A stretch of 64,000 nucleotides of DNA, from assembly GCA_001803165.1 (NCBI GenBank), contig MHAZ01000006.1:1428-65427 (forward strand), in the 5' to 3' direction. The position numbers and the translations under genes are program-made. Under the pieces are notes generated by a model. It had not been told where the DNA came from. It saw only the letters and a program-made list of their open reading frames with translations, and did not search any database. The DNA is from Stygiobacter sp. RIFOXYC2_FULL_38_25. Lineage in GTDB: Bacteria; Bacteroidota; Ignavibacteria; Ignavibacteriales; Melioribacteraceae. Every line of letters begins with the position of its first letter. Position 1 is the first letter of the stretch. Positions 37,760 to 46,052 of the stretch are shown piece after piece.

Positions 37760-38088
37760 TTATTACCCTCTGTTGATTTAGCCAGCCGTTCCGCTAACGT
37801 TTTAATTAGTTTCTTAGAAATGTCCGGATACATTCTGATTATCTCATCAAGTTCGCCGGAAATTATCAACATGCTCGAAGCTTCGAGAGCTCTGATTTCT
37901 GCCGAGCGAGGTTTATTGAGAATTAAACTCATCTCGCCAACTATCTCGCCCGGTTTTTCAAATTGAGCAATCTTTTTTCCGTTCTTAAAAATTCCAATTT
38001 TGCCTTCAACCAAAACAAAGAAATTTTTTGTTTTGTCCCCTTCATGAGCTATAACTTCATTGAAGAGATAATGCTTCATCGTGGACAT
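37756..38088 (-). CDS. Stand-alone cyclic nucleotide-binding domain protein
   Basis: Protein of 110 residues consisting of one cNMP-binding fold: [42 protein letters not shown] (the phosphate-binding cassette with GEMSL and RSAEI). There is no DNA-binding or kinase domain attached, so it is a regulator or accessory subunit, not a CRP-type transcription factor. Lies between prfB and yjbQ on the same strand, with 10 nt to prfB and overlapping yjbQ. Confidence 0.82.
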   Translation of the reverse strand: MSTMKHYLFNEVIAHEGDKTKNFFVLVEGKIGIFKNGKKIAQFEKPGEIVGEMSLILNKPRSAEIRALEASSMLIISGELDEIIRMYPDISKKLIKTLAERLAKSTEGNK

Positions 38089-38098
38089 TTCAGCCTCA

Positions 38099-39200
38099 CT
38101 AATTGTGAGAAAACTTCAAAAGGTATTCTTTTATAAAGTTATTTATCTCTCCATCCATTACACCATGAACGTCTGAAGTTTCGCAGTCCGTTCTGTGGTC
38201 TTTAACCATATTATAAGGATGAAAAACATAGGAGCGGATTTGACTTCCCCACTCAATCTTCATTTTGCCTTTTTCAATTTCGTTGGCCTCAGCTTGCTGC
38301 TTCTCCACTTCTATTTGGTATAGCTTCGACTTAAGCATCTTGAAAGCATTGGTTTTGTTTTGAATCTGAGAGCGTTCCGATTGGCAAGCTGCTACTGTAT
38401 TGGTAGGAATGTGTGTTATGCGGACTGCTGTTTCAACTTTGTTTACGTTCTGCCCGCCTTTTCCGCCGGAACGGTAAGTATCAATTCTTAAATCAGCCGG
38501 GTTAATATCTATTTCGATTGTATCGTCAACTTCCGGAATTACAAACACTGAAGCGAATGAAGTGTGGCGGCGTTTGTTCGCATCGAACGGAGAAATTCTC
38601 ACAAGCCGATGAACGCCGTTTTCTGCTTTCATATAACCGTAAGCAAAGTCGCCGGCGACTTCAATGGTAGCACTTTTTATTCCGGCACCGTCGCCATCAA
38701 GCCAATCAACAACATTCATTTTGTAACCGTTCTGCTCACCCCAGCGAAGATACATTCTCATTAGCATCTGAGCCCAATCTTGAGATTCAGTTCCGCCAGC
38801 TCCGGAGTGAATTGTAAGAATGCAATTCTTATCATCATCTTTGCCGGCTAACATACTCTTTAGTTCAAAATCGCCGTAGGATTTATCCAGATTTTTAATT
38901 TCTGTTTCTATCTCAGCACCAAGAGCTTCATCTTTATCAGCTTCAGCAAGCTCAATGAATTCCAGAAGATTGATCAGCTGGGCATTTAGTTTTTTCCAAG
39001 CCTCAACCCAAATTTGCAACGACTTTGATTTTTGAAGTAATGCTTGTGCGGCTCTTTGATCATTCCAGAAATTTGGGGCTTCCGATTGTGTGCGGACGTT
39101 TTCTATTTCTTTTTCTTTATCATCTAACTTAAAGATAACCTCGTAGATTGGTAATCTTTGTCTCAAAATCTTTAACACGTTTTAATTGCTCTTCGAACAT
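38099..39200 (-). CDS. prfB: Peptide chain release factor 2, programmed +1 frameshift
   Basis: RF2 of 366 residues made from two frames. The first 23 codons (39200-39132) encode [23 protein letters not shown] and end at an in-frame TAA (39131-39129). A +1 shift on CTT-TAAG skips the T at 39131 and continues [10 protein letters not shown] from 39130. The internal Shine-Dalgarno-like GAGG lies just before TAT CTT, as in other RF2 shift sites, and GGAG lies six bases before the ATG. GGQ (248-250) and the stop-recognition SPF (203-205) are intact. The unusual point is UAA instead of UGA at the shift site. An internal start in the 3' frame at 39178 would give the wrong N-terminus. Confidence 0.93.
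39129..39143 (-). promoter_or_regulatory. RF2 recoding site (GAGG-TTAT-CTT-TAA)
   Basis: Reads CGAGGTTATCTTTAAG on the minus strand. It aligns position by position with the classical AGGGGGTATCTTTGAC site: SD-like GAGG, TAT spacer, slippery CTT, then the stop. Here the stop is TAA. Confidence 0.9.
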
Positions 39201-39233
39201 CTTTTCTCCTTTATTGAAATATGCGCCGCAAAT

Positions 39234-39545
39234 TTACACTTCTATTTCCATTCTTAGAAGTGCTGCAGCAAGAGTTTTGCCTTGTGCATCATGTTTTAGG
39301 GATACCGTTCCGCCGCCACCGAGTGTATTGTGAAGCAAAAAATTCAGCGCGCGGATGTTCGGCAGCTCAAACCTTTCAACTTTGCCGAAGCAAATTCCTT
39401 CGAAATGTTTCCTTACAGCATCTTCCGTCAAATGTTTTTTTATTATTTCAAAACCTTTATCATCATAAGCAATGATTCCAACATTTGCGGCATCGCCTTT
39501 ATCGCCGCTTCTTCCATGCGCAATATCTAGTAATTTTATTTTCAT
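39234..39545 (-). CDS. AtuA C-terminal-domain protein
   Basis: Protein of 103 residues: LLDIAHGRSGDKGDAANVGII near the N-terminus and LGGGGTVSLKHDAQGKTLAAALL near the end, the ferredoxin-fold domain that in many AtuA proteins is fused C-terminally. Here it is a separate gene 72 nt downstream of the large AtuA subunit, so the two probably work as one enzyme. Function of the family (acyclic terpene utilisation, acyl-CoA related) is only loosely known. Confidence 0.82.
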   Translation of the reverse strand: MKIKLLDIAHGRSGDKGDAANVGIIAYDDKGFEIIKKHLTEDAVRKHFEGICFGKVERFELPNIRALNFLLHNTLGGGGTVSLKHDAQGKTLAAALLRMEIEV

Positions 39546-39617
39546 AACTCTCCTTTGCGTTCTTCGCGTCTTAGCGAGAAAAGTTTATTATCTCGCAAAG
39601 CCGCAAAGACACAATTC

Positions 39618-40982
39618 TCAGAAAAATAGTTTCACTTTTGGTTGAACAAGATTTTTAGGAATAAGCGCAGGCCAATAAGCTACAACTTCGCTTGGCTTTG
39701 GTCTGCCGCCGGCAAAGCCGGTAACACTTGGCGGACCGGTTAGAATCAGCGGCGCAATTTCCTTTCCAAATCTTTCTATTGATTCATACTCACTTCCTCT
39801 AACCGCAACCCGCAGAACTATTTCGTTGATTTTATCTTCATCAATTTCTTCTGCAAGAGGTCCATGACAAGCATTGTAGCCAACAAACTCGGTTCTTATT
39901 TCATCGAATTTTAGATTTAGCTTTTCTAAACGCGCACGTAGAATTTTGTCCGCAGCTTTTGCTTTAGTTAATGCTTGCGGGTAAGAATAAGTTAAAGTTC
40001 CTACTGAAGAAAAACCGCTGGCGTAAGAGCAAGATACCTTATAAGTATCCGTTGCATGAGTCCCGGTAATTCCAAAGACTTTTACTCGATTTGGGGCAAC
40101 TTCTTCTAGCTTAATAGAGGTGAAATCCGCAACACAATCCGGCGTAATATATTTTTTAGGATCGCCAATTTCATAGACCAATTGTTCTGCTACAGTTTCA
40201 AAGCTGACTTTCCCGCCGAGAGTTTCATGCTTTGTAATTATCACTTCACCATTGGGGAATGCCTCCGCTATTGGAAATCCAATGTTTGCCAAATCCGGAA
40301 CTGACTGCCAATTACCAAGGAAATTTCCCCCGCTTGCCTGCCCGCCACATTCCAAAATATGCCCGGCAATTGTTCCGGCAGACATTAAATTATAATCCTT
40401 TTCGTCCCAGCCAAATTCATAAATCATTGGTGCTAAGGTTAGTCCCGTGTCGGTAGTTCTTCCGGTTATTACAATATCAGCACCTTTTCGAAGCGCTTCA
40501 ACAATGGGCATAGCGCCAAAGTAAACATTAGCGCTCAACAAATTATCTTTAACAGAAATAACAGACTCCCCCGTTTCCATGTTATTAAGTTCGCAACCCG
40601 ACGCAATTATTTCATCAATCCGGTCTTTTATGTTATCGCCAACTACAATAGCTACTTTCAAATCATTGATGTCGAGATTTTTTGCAACATCGAGCACGGC
40701 TTCGGCGCAAGCTTCAGGATTCACTCCGCCGCCGTTTGTAATCACTTTAATATTTTTTGCTTTGCAGATTGGAAGAATTCTCTGCATTAATTCCGGAATA
40801 TCGCGCGCGTACCCAAACTTGGGATTTTTATTTTTCTGTTTCTGTAGAATGGACATTGTTACTTCGGCGAGATAATCCATCACCAGATAATCAATTTGCC
40901 CTTCCGAAACTTGAGTGAACGGAGCGTCAATCAAATCGCCCCAAAATCCTTGTCCGGATGCTATTCTAATTTTTTCTTTCAT
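39618..40982 (-). CDS. AtuA family protein (DUF1446)
   Basis: Protein of 454 residues with the DUF1446/AtuA core: RIASGQGFWGDL at the N-terminus, ITNGGGVNPEACA, VVGDNIKDR, ITGRTTDTGLTLAPMI, GHILECGGQASGGNF, and HGPLAEEID. In Pseudomonas AtuA belongs to citronellol/geraniol catabolism, but homologues are widespread without that pathway. No other atu or carboxylase gene is nearby. Paired with the separate C-terminal domain gene downstream. Confidence 0.85.
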   Translation of the reverse strand: MKEKIRIASGQGFWGDLIDAPFTQVSEGQIDYLVMDYLAEVTMSILQKQKNKNPKFGYARDIPELMQRILPICKAKNIKVITNGGGVNPEACAEAVLDVAKNLDINDLKVAIVVGDNIKDRIDEIIASGCELNNMETGESVISVKDNLLSANVYFGAMPIVEALRKGADIVITGRTTDTGLTLAPMIYEFGWDEKDYNLMSAGTIAGHILECGGQASGGNFLGNWQSVPDLANIGFPIAEAFPNGEVIITKHETLGGKVSFETVAEQLVYEIGDPKKYITPDCVADFTSIKLEEVAPNRVKVFGITGTHATDTYKVSCSYASGFSSVGTLTYSYPQALTKAKAADKILRARLEKLNLKFDEIRTEFVGYNACHGPLAEEIDEDKINEIVLRVAVRGSEYESIERFGKEIAPLILTGPPSVTGFAGGRPKPSEVVAYWPALIPKNLVQPKVKLFF

Positions 40983-41029
40983 TACCGTACAGTTTTGTTA
41001 AATGGAAAATATTCAAAGGATGGATAACT

Positions 41030-41956
41030 TCAAACTACTGATATTTGGCGTGCAATTTCTTCTGCAACATTTTCTGGTTTGGAATTCTTGCTCATTTTCA
41101 GCCAGTTAATCCTCTCATCTCTTCTAAACCAAGTCATTTGCTTCTTTGCGTAGCGTCTTGTGTTCCGTTTAATCAATTCTACAGCAAGCTCCAAAGATAT
41201 TTCATCATTAAGAAAGGAAATTATTTCTTTGTAGCCAACGGTATTAAGCGAATAAAGTTCTTGGGAAAATCCCCTTCCAAGAATTCCTTCTACTTCATTT
41301 ACTAATCCGTGCTCAATCATTTTATCAACACGGGCATCAATGTTTTTGTAAAGAGTTTCTCTTTCCCAGCTTAACCCAAATTGGGCGAACTCAAAATCCA
41401 AATTTCTTTCAAACTCATTTTGGTGTTTCCAGATTGGCTCACTGGTCAGATGAAATACTTCGAGGGCACGAACTACACGTTTCCAATTTTGCGGAAGCAT
41501 TTCATGAGCACTTTTCGGATCAACTTTCTTCAGTTGTTCATAAATAAATTCGTTCCCGAACTTTTCCCTCTGTTCGTATAATTGTTTGCGGTAGTCAAGA
41601 TCAGTTTCTACACTGTTCATTATCCCATCTACTAAAGCTCGTATGTATAAACCGGAACCGCCGACAACTATCGGGGTTTTTCCCTTCTCAAAAATTTTCT
41701 GAATTAACTCAATCGCTTCAACTTCAAACTTGCTCGCGTTGAATTCTACATCCGGCTCCAGTTCACCAATAAAATGATGTTTAACCTTTTGTAATTGTTC
41801 TTTGGAAGGTTTTGCGGTTCCAATTGTGAGATGTTTGTAAACCTGGCGGCTGTCGGCAGAAATTATTTCCCCATTAATTTTCTGTGCGAGAGAAATTACA
41901 ACATCAGTCTTACCGGAACAAGTTGGTCCGGCAATTACAATAACTATTCTTTCCAT
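41030..41956 (-). CDS. miaA: tRNA dimethylallyltransferase
   Basis: MiaA of 308 residues, adding dimethylallyl to A37 of tRNAs reading UNN codons. P-loop GPTCSGKT (10-17), the DSRQVYK motif, GGSGLYIRALVDG and the C-terminal RRYAKKQMTWFRRD are diagnostic. It overlaps the end of pcm by 13 bp on the same strand. Confidence 0.96.
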   Translation of the reverse strand: MERIVIVIAGPTCSGKTDVVISLAQKINGEIISADSRQVYKHLTIGTAKPSKEQLQKVKHHFIGELEPDVEFNASKFEVEAIELIQKIFEKGKTPIVVGGSGLYIRALVDGIMNSVETDLDYRKQLYEQREKFGNEFIYEQLKKVDPKSAHEMLPQNWKRVVRALEVFHLTSEPIWKHQNEFERNLDFEFAQFGLSWERETLYKNIDARVDKMIEHGLVNEVEGILGRGFSQELYSLNTVGYKEIISFLNDEISLELAVELIKRNTRRYAKKQMTWFRRDERINWLKMSKNSKPENVAEEIARQISVV

Positions 41957-42579
41957 CCTTCTTTACCAATCAAAGGAACGAAAGCAAAATATGGCGCTTC
42001 ACGAGTTTCGAATTTATCTTCGCTAATCTTGGTTAGAATCTTCATCGTCTGCGTTGTTTTACCGCCAACCGGAATAACCATTTTGCCGCCAATAGAAAGC
42101 TGCTTTTTCAAATTCTCCGGAATAGTTGGTCCGCCGGCTGTTACAATAATTCCATCATAAGGTGCAAACTCTGTCCAGCCGATAGTACCATCGCTGCAAC
42201 GTGCTGCAATTTTATAACCAAGTTTATCAAACAGTTTTAGTGTTTGGTTGTAAAGATCAAATTGTCTTTCAATTGTAAAAACCCGTGCGCCAAGTTCACT
42301 AAGTATTACAGCTTGAAATCCGGAGCCAGTTCCAATTTCCAAGACTTTCTGTCCTGGTTGTGGGTTTAATGCCTCCGTCATATAAGCTACTGTGTATGGC
42401 TGAGAAATAGTCTGCCCCTGTCCAATCGGCAGCGCAACATCTTTATAAGCATTGAAGCGCATTATTTCCGGAACAAACAAATGGCGTTCAACTTTCCTAA
42501 ATGCGGCAAGCACACTTTCGTTTCTTATGCCGCGTGTTTTTAATATTTGTATTAGTTCTTCTCTTTCGTTCTCAAACAT
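41944..42579 (-). CDS. pcm: Protein-L-isoaspartate O-methyltransferase
   Basis: PCMT of 211 residues that methylates isoaspartyl residues for repair. The SAM motif is VLEIGTGSGFQAVIL; ISQPYTVAYMTEAL and FVPEIMRFNAYKDVALPIGQGQT are family signatures; the C-terminus has DGIIVTAGGPTIPENL. No signal peptide. Upstream of and overlapping miaA. Confidence 0.95.
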   Translation of the reverse strand: MFENEREELIQILKTRGIRNESVLAAFRKVERHLFVPEIMRFNAYKDVALPIGQGQTISQPYTVAYMTEALNPQPGQKVLEIGTGSGFQAVILSELGARVFTIERQFDLYNQTLKLFDKLGYKIAARCSDGTIGWTEFAPYDGIIVTAGGPTIPENLKKQLSIGGKMVIPVGGKTTQTMKILTKISEDKFETREAPYFAFVPLIGKEGWKE

Positions 42580-42650
42580 TCTTTTTTCTGTTTAAATTAG
42601 CGCTGCAATAATAACGATTGTAAAAGAATTTTTTACGATAAGGATAAAAA

Positions 42651-43169
42651 ATGATTGAGACACTTGGCGGCGCGTTTTTAATTGCGCTTATGCGCATTAC
42701 CGATGTAACAATCGGAACGTTTAGAACAATAATGGTTGTGCAAGGAAGAAAATATCAAGCAGCGGTAGCCGGCTTTTTTGAAGTGCTAGTCTGGATTTTT
42801 GCTATGCGTTACATAGTTCAGCACATGGATAATATGTACAACTTGCTCGGCTACGCAATCGGATTTTCACTCGGTAACATTTTAGGTATTACTCTTGAAC
42901 AAAGAGTTGCGCTCGGTTATGTTCAAATAAATATTGTTTCCCGCCATAAGACAGCCGAAATTGCAGAACAGCTAAGAATAAAACAATATGGTGTTACCAT
43001 TTTGCCGGGGGAAGGAAAATCCGGCGAAATTTCCATTCTTATCGCAATTATTAAAAGAAAATTTTTAAAAGAATTGATGAATACTGTTGAGACAATTGAT
43101 AAACGCGCATTCATTACAGTGCAAAGTTCGCGCCCGTACCGTGGATTTATGCATGGCTCGCGTGTATAA
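42651..43169 (+). CDS. UPF0316 (DUF2179) membrane protein
   Basis: Protein of 172 residues: three N-terminal hydrophobic segments (LGGAFLIALMRITDVTIGTF, AAVAGFFEVLVWIFAMRYI, LLGYAIGFSLGNILGITLE) followed by a soluble DUF2179 domain (GVTILPGEGKSGEISILIAIIKR). UPF0316 proteins are widespread and uncharacterised; a ligand- or nucleotide-sensing role is only suggested by the DUF2179 fold. ATG at 42651 with AAGGA upstream. Confidence 0.87.
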   Translation: MIETLGGAFLIALMRITDVTIGTFRTIMVVQGRKYQAAVAGFFEVLVWIFAMRYIVQHMDNMYNLLGYAIGFSLGNILGITLEQRVALGYVQINIVSRHKTAEIAEQLRIKQYGVTILPGEGKSGEISILIAIIKRKFLKELMNTVETIDKRAFITVQSSRPYRGFMHGSRV

Positions 43170-43250
43170 TTTTTTTAGAACGAATTTGCGTTGAAATGGC
43201 AACAGTATTATATTTCGCCCGTTAAAAATGTGTTTTTGAAATTTTGATAT

Positions 43251-43323
<73 letters not shown>

Positions 43324-43328
43324 CTCCT

Positions 43329-43355
43329 AATCCCGATCATTTCGGGATTTTTTTT
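43329..43355 (+). terminator. Terminator after tRNA-Gly
   Basis: AATCCCGA and TCGGGATT form an 8-bp stem with a 5-nt loop followed by eight T residues. Confidence 0.92.
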
Positions 43356-43391
43356 CTGTTTTTCAAGTTTTTGTTCTTTATTGTTTGGTTT

Positions 43392-43425
43392 TAATTCTCA
43401 ATTGTAAATTCTCCATTCGCAATTG
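43392..43425. repeat. Degenerate AATTCTCAATT unit array
   Basis: Third instance of the unit array, here just before the possible tRNA-Cys 5' remnant. Confidence 0.5.
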
Positions 43426-43429
43426 TTTT

Positions 43430-43480
43430 AATGGCTCTGCGACTTTATCCCGCCAAAGGCGGGGTAAGTGGCTTAAGCTC
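43430..43480 (+). pseudogene. Possible tRNA-Cys 5'-half remnant with inserted hairpin
   Basis: ATGGCTCTGC followed further on by TAAGTGGCTTAAG resembles the 5' half of the intact tRNA-Cys downstream (ATGGCGCTGT...CAAGTGGCTTAAG). Between the two blocks lies a hairpin CCCGCC-aaa-GGCGGG (43449-43463) absent from the intact gene. The match is short, so this is a tentative call. Confidence 0.4.
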
Positions 43481-43549
43481 CAAATTGTTCTTAATTTCTT
43501 TGTTTCTCACTCACAATTGTGAATTCAAAATTCATAATTGCTTTTATAT

Positions 43550-43623
43550 GGCGCTGTACCCAAGTGGCTTAAGGGGAAGCTCTGCAAAAGCTTTATTCGT
43601 CGGTTCGAATCCGACCGGCGCCT
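43550..43623 (+). tRNA. tRNA-Cys (GCA)
   Basis: Acceptor GGCGCTG/CGGCGCC with U73, anticodon arm AAGCT-CTGCAAA-AGCTT gives GCA. T-arm GTCGG-TTCGAAT-CCGAC is intact. CCA is not encoded. Partial copies of this gene lie downstream (clear) and upstream (tentative). Confidence 0.94.
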
Positions 43624-43654
43624 CTACCAATCCCGCTAACCCGGGATTTTTTGT
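43615..43654 (+). repeat. 40-bp direct repeat, first copy (tRNA-Cys 3' end plus terminator)
   Basis: Covers the acceptor 3' strand of tRNA-Cys and its terminator. Identical to 43739-43778 over 40 bp. Confidence 0.93.
43629..43652 (+). terminator. Terminator after tRNA-Cys
   Basis: AATCCCG and CGGGATT form a 7-bp stem, loop CTAACC, followed by a T-run. Confidence 0.88.
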
Positions 43655-43675
43655 TTTTAAATCTTTCGTTAAGTT

Positions 43676-43778
43676 TTATTCGTGGCTTCTCCCGAAGGGA
43701 CTCCTTCGGAGGAATCCGACCCGTCATTGTCGGGCAAGCCGGCGCCTCTACCAATCCCGCTAACCCGGGATTTTTTGT
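43676..43778 (+). pseudogene. tRNA-Cys 3'-half remnant with two palindromic insertions
   Basis: TTATTCGT (43676-43683) and GAATCCGACC correspond to the variable region and T-arm of the intact tRNA-Cys. The T-loop is interrupted by a hairpin CCGAAGG-gact-CCTTCGG, and a second insert containing CCCG/CGGG follows GAATCCGACC. The acceptor strand and terminator (43739-43778) are an exact 40-bp copy of the intact gene. It cannot encode a functional tRNA. Confidence 0.75.
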
Positions 43779-43965
43779 GTCCATAAGTACTAACGTTTCA
43801 GGATTGCATTCCAAAAAAGTGGCGAAGATTCAAAAGTAATTATTCAGAATTCATCTGCGTAAATCAAAAAAAATCAGTTTAATCCGCGTTCTATTTTTCT
43901 GTTAAATAATTACTTTTGCTGTTGCAGATGGTTAATTCATGCAACTTGTCCTAAAGGTTACTTTT
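43779..43965. other. Intergenic region before the glycosidase gene
   Basis: From the tRNA-Cys remnant to the glycosidase start nothing codes convincingly. A stretch AAATCAAAAAAAATCAGTTTAA is AT-rich; AAAGG before the ATG at 43966 serves as ribosome binding site. Overlapping frames through the tRNA region (43431-43763 plus, 43593-43814 minus) are not genes. Confidence 0.6.
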
Positions 43966-45936
43966 ATGAAACAATTCACACTTATTTTAGCCACAATTAT
44001 TTTATTCCAAATTTTAAATCTCGCGCAACAACAAAAAAGATGGGATTTAACATCCGACGGAATAGTCTGGAACATCAAAAGTGGAGAAACCCATTCCGAT
44101 CATATTGAAATGAGCGGAAAAAAGGTTTCAACCGTTGTAAGATATAAGGTAGCTGAGGATGGAGCTTTAGAACTAAGCAGAAGCGTTGTGTGGCCTCTCT
44201 TGCGTACTATCCCGAATAACACTCACGCCAGTTTAACCAGAAGATTTTCGATAGATATTCCCTCTCTCCTAATCATCAATGGCAAAAATCCGGTGAATGA
44301 AAAGGTGCAATCCATTTCTCACAACGGATTAATGACAATTATAAGCAAGTTCGATCCGGGCGTTGAAATTAAACGGATTCTATTTCCTTCTTACAATCAG
44401 CCCGCTTTCTGCGAAAGTTATTCTGTTAAAAACATTTCTTCGAAAAATTTAACTATTGAGATTCCGGAGCTGAAGAATGTTTACAAAACTTTACCGGAAG
44501 CCGGTGTAGAAGGAAGTTATTTCCCTACTGTCAAACTTTACAATTCCGGCACTTTCAAAGTAGAACCGGAGAAAGAAATTTCATTTTCAGTTGCATTCAT
44601 AGGTAACAGAACCGACGAAGATATTTTTGTTGATGTTAACAAAGAACTGACTGAGAGAATCAAATTCATAGATATCATAAAAAATCAGTTAGTCTTTGAA
44701 TCGCCCGACGAAGTTTTGAATAAAGTTTTTCAATTTGCAAAAATCAGAGGCTCCGAAAGCATCTACGAAACCAAAGGCGGATTCATGCACGGACCCGGCG
44801 GCGAATCTTACTATGCCGCAATCTGGGCTAATGATCAAGCGGAATATATTGGACCATTCTTCCCTTATCTCGGTTATGATATTGGAAACAAAGCCTCCTT
44901 AAACGCCTACAAACATTTTGCACGTTTCATGAATCCCGAATACAAACCAATTCCAAGCTCGATAATCGCGGAGGGATTAGATATTTGGAACGGTGCCGGC
45001 GATAGAGGCGATGCGGCAATGATTGCTTACGGCGCAGCTCGGTTTGCATTGGCAAGTGGAGATAAAAATATTGCTAAAGAACTCTGGAAACTTATAGAAT
45101 GGTGTCTTGAATACTGCAATAGAAAAATTGATAAGAACGGCGTAGTCGCTTCCGATTCCGATGAACTTGAAGGAAGATTTCCATCCGGCAACGCAAACCT
45201 CTGCACATCATCACTTTATTATGATGCGTTAATTTCTTCAACCTATTTAGTGAAGGAATTAAATCTTCCAAAGAAAGATTATTTGAAACAAGCTGAACTA
45301 TTGCGAAAAAATATTGAGAAGCATTTTGGCTACACTTTGAAAGGCTTTGAAACCTACAGATATTATGAAGGTAACGACAAACTACGCGCATGGATCTGCA
45401 TACCTTTGACTGTTGGAATCTTCGATAGAAAACAAGGAACGATTGACGCTCTTTTTTCTCCCCAGCTTTGGACAAACGACGGACTTGCAACAGAAGAAGG
45501 TGACAAAACATTTTGGGACCGCTCTACACTTTACGCACTACACGGAGTTTTTGCCGCCGGCGAAACCGAAAAAGCGATTGACTACTTAAAATATTATTCC
45601 AATAGAAGACTGCTTGGTGATCATGTTCCTTATCCGGTTGAAGCTTACCCGGAAGGTAACCAGCGCCATTTATCAGCCGAGAGTGGCCTGTATTGCCGAA
45701 TAATTACAGAAGGAATATTTGGAATTAGACCGACCGGATTGAAAACTTTTACCCTCACCCCCCGTTTGCCTAAAGATTGGAATAATATGAAGCTGAAACA
45801 TGTAAGATTGTTTGGAGAAGATTTTGATATTTCAGTCACCCGCAAAAATGAAAAGCTGGAAGTGCAGATAACTAAAGGGAAAAAATTATTCTCCAAAACG
45901 ATTAAGAGCGGAAGTACATCAGAGATTGAATTGTAA
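43966..45936 (+). CDS. Exported six-hairpin glycosidase-like protein
   Basis: Protein of 656 residues with a signal peptide (MKQFTLILATIILFQILNLAQ), an N-terminal beta-sandwich (about 25-240) and an (alpha/alpha)6 barrel-like domain (about 260-600) with GGFMHGPGGESYYAAIWANDQAEY, EGLDIWNGAGDRGDAAMIAYGAA, NDGLATEEGDKTFWDRSTLYALHG and PVEAYPEGNQRHLSAESGLYCRI (each quoted within limits of clear signature). It fits the six-hairpin glycosidase superfamily (GH63/78/95-like) without a family I can name. The acidic residues in WANDQAEY, NGAGDRGD and LSAESG are candidate catalytic positions. ATG at 43966 is preferred to 43939 because it begins the signal peptide. Confidence 0.75.
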   Translation: MKQFTLILATIILFQILNLAQQQKRWDLTSDGIVWNIKSGETHSDHIEMSGKKVSTVVRYKVAEDGALELSRSVVWPLLRTIPNNTHASLTRRFSIDIPSLLIINGKNPVNEKVQSISHNGLMTIISKFDPGVEIKRILFPSYNQPAFCESYSVKNISSKNLTIEIPELKNVYKTLPEAGVEGSYFPTVKLYNSGTFKVEPEKEISFSVAFIGNRTDEDIFVDVNKELTERIKFIDIIKNQLVFESPDEVLNKVFQFAKIRGSESIYETKGGFMHGPGGESYYAAIWANDQAEYIGPFFPYLGYDIGNKASLNAYKHFARFMNPEYKPIPSSIIAEGLDIWNGAGDRGDAAMIAYGAARFALASGDKNIAKELWKLIEWCLEYCNRKIDKNGVVASDSDELEGRFPSGNANLCTSSLYYDALISSTYLVKELNLPKKDYLKQAELLRKNIEKHFGYTLKGFETYRYYEGNDKLRAWICIPLTVGIFDRKQGTIDALFSPQLWTNDGLATEEGDKTFWDRSTLYALHGVFAAGETEKAIDYLKYYSNRRLLGDHVPYPVEAYPEGNQRHLSAESGLYCRIITEGIFGIRPTGLKTFTLTPRLPKDWNNMKLKHVRLFGEDFDISVTRKNEKLEVQITKGKKLFSKTIKSGSTSEIEL

Positions 45937-45940
45937 TTTA

Positions 45941-45970
45941 TATAGCCCCAGGCTTAAGCCTGGGGCTATA
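45941..45970. repeat. REP palindrome, copy 1
   Basis: Perfect 30-bp palindrome with half-site TATAGCCCCAGGCTT. It is followed by a second small hairpin TGGGCTTTAGCCCA (45989-46002). The block 45941-46003 matches 50498-50560 with two differences in 63 bp. Lies between the glycosidase and the NTPase-nuclease gene. Confidence 0.95.
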
Positions 45971-46052
45971 AATTAACAAACAAATAAATGGGCTTTAGCC
46001 CAACAACTTTATAAACCCTTTATTCTCCAATTAAAATATGTTACTCTTTCCA

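Noticed and set aside
39178-39178. ATG-like start at 39178 for prfB as a simple ORF
   Set aside because: It would give a non-RF2 N-terminus ([15 protein letters not shown]); the 5' frame from 39200 plus a +1 shift restores the conserved RF2 beginning.
43431-43763. Plus-strand ORF of 110 codons across the tRNA-Cys locus
   Set aside because: It runs straight through the intact tRNA-Cys and the terminator, and its sequence is a by-product of the direct repeat.
43593-43814. Minus-strand ORF of 73 codons with repeated NPGLAGLVEAP-like segments
   Set aside because: The internal repeat in the translation comes from the 40-bp DNA repeat; no ribosome binding site and no family match.
45941-45970. 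REP copy 1 as a simple terminator for the glycosidase gene
   Set aside because: There is no T-run and near-identical copies occur at two other places linked to a REP transposase, so repeat origin explains it better, although it may also stop transcription.
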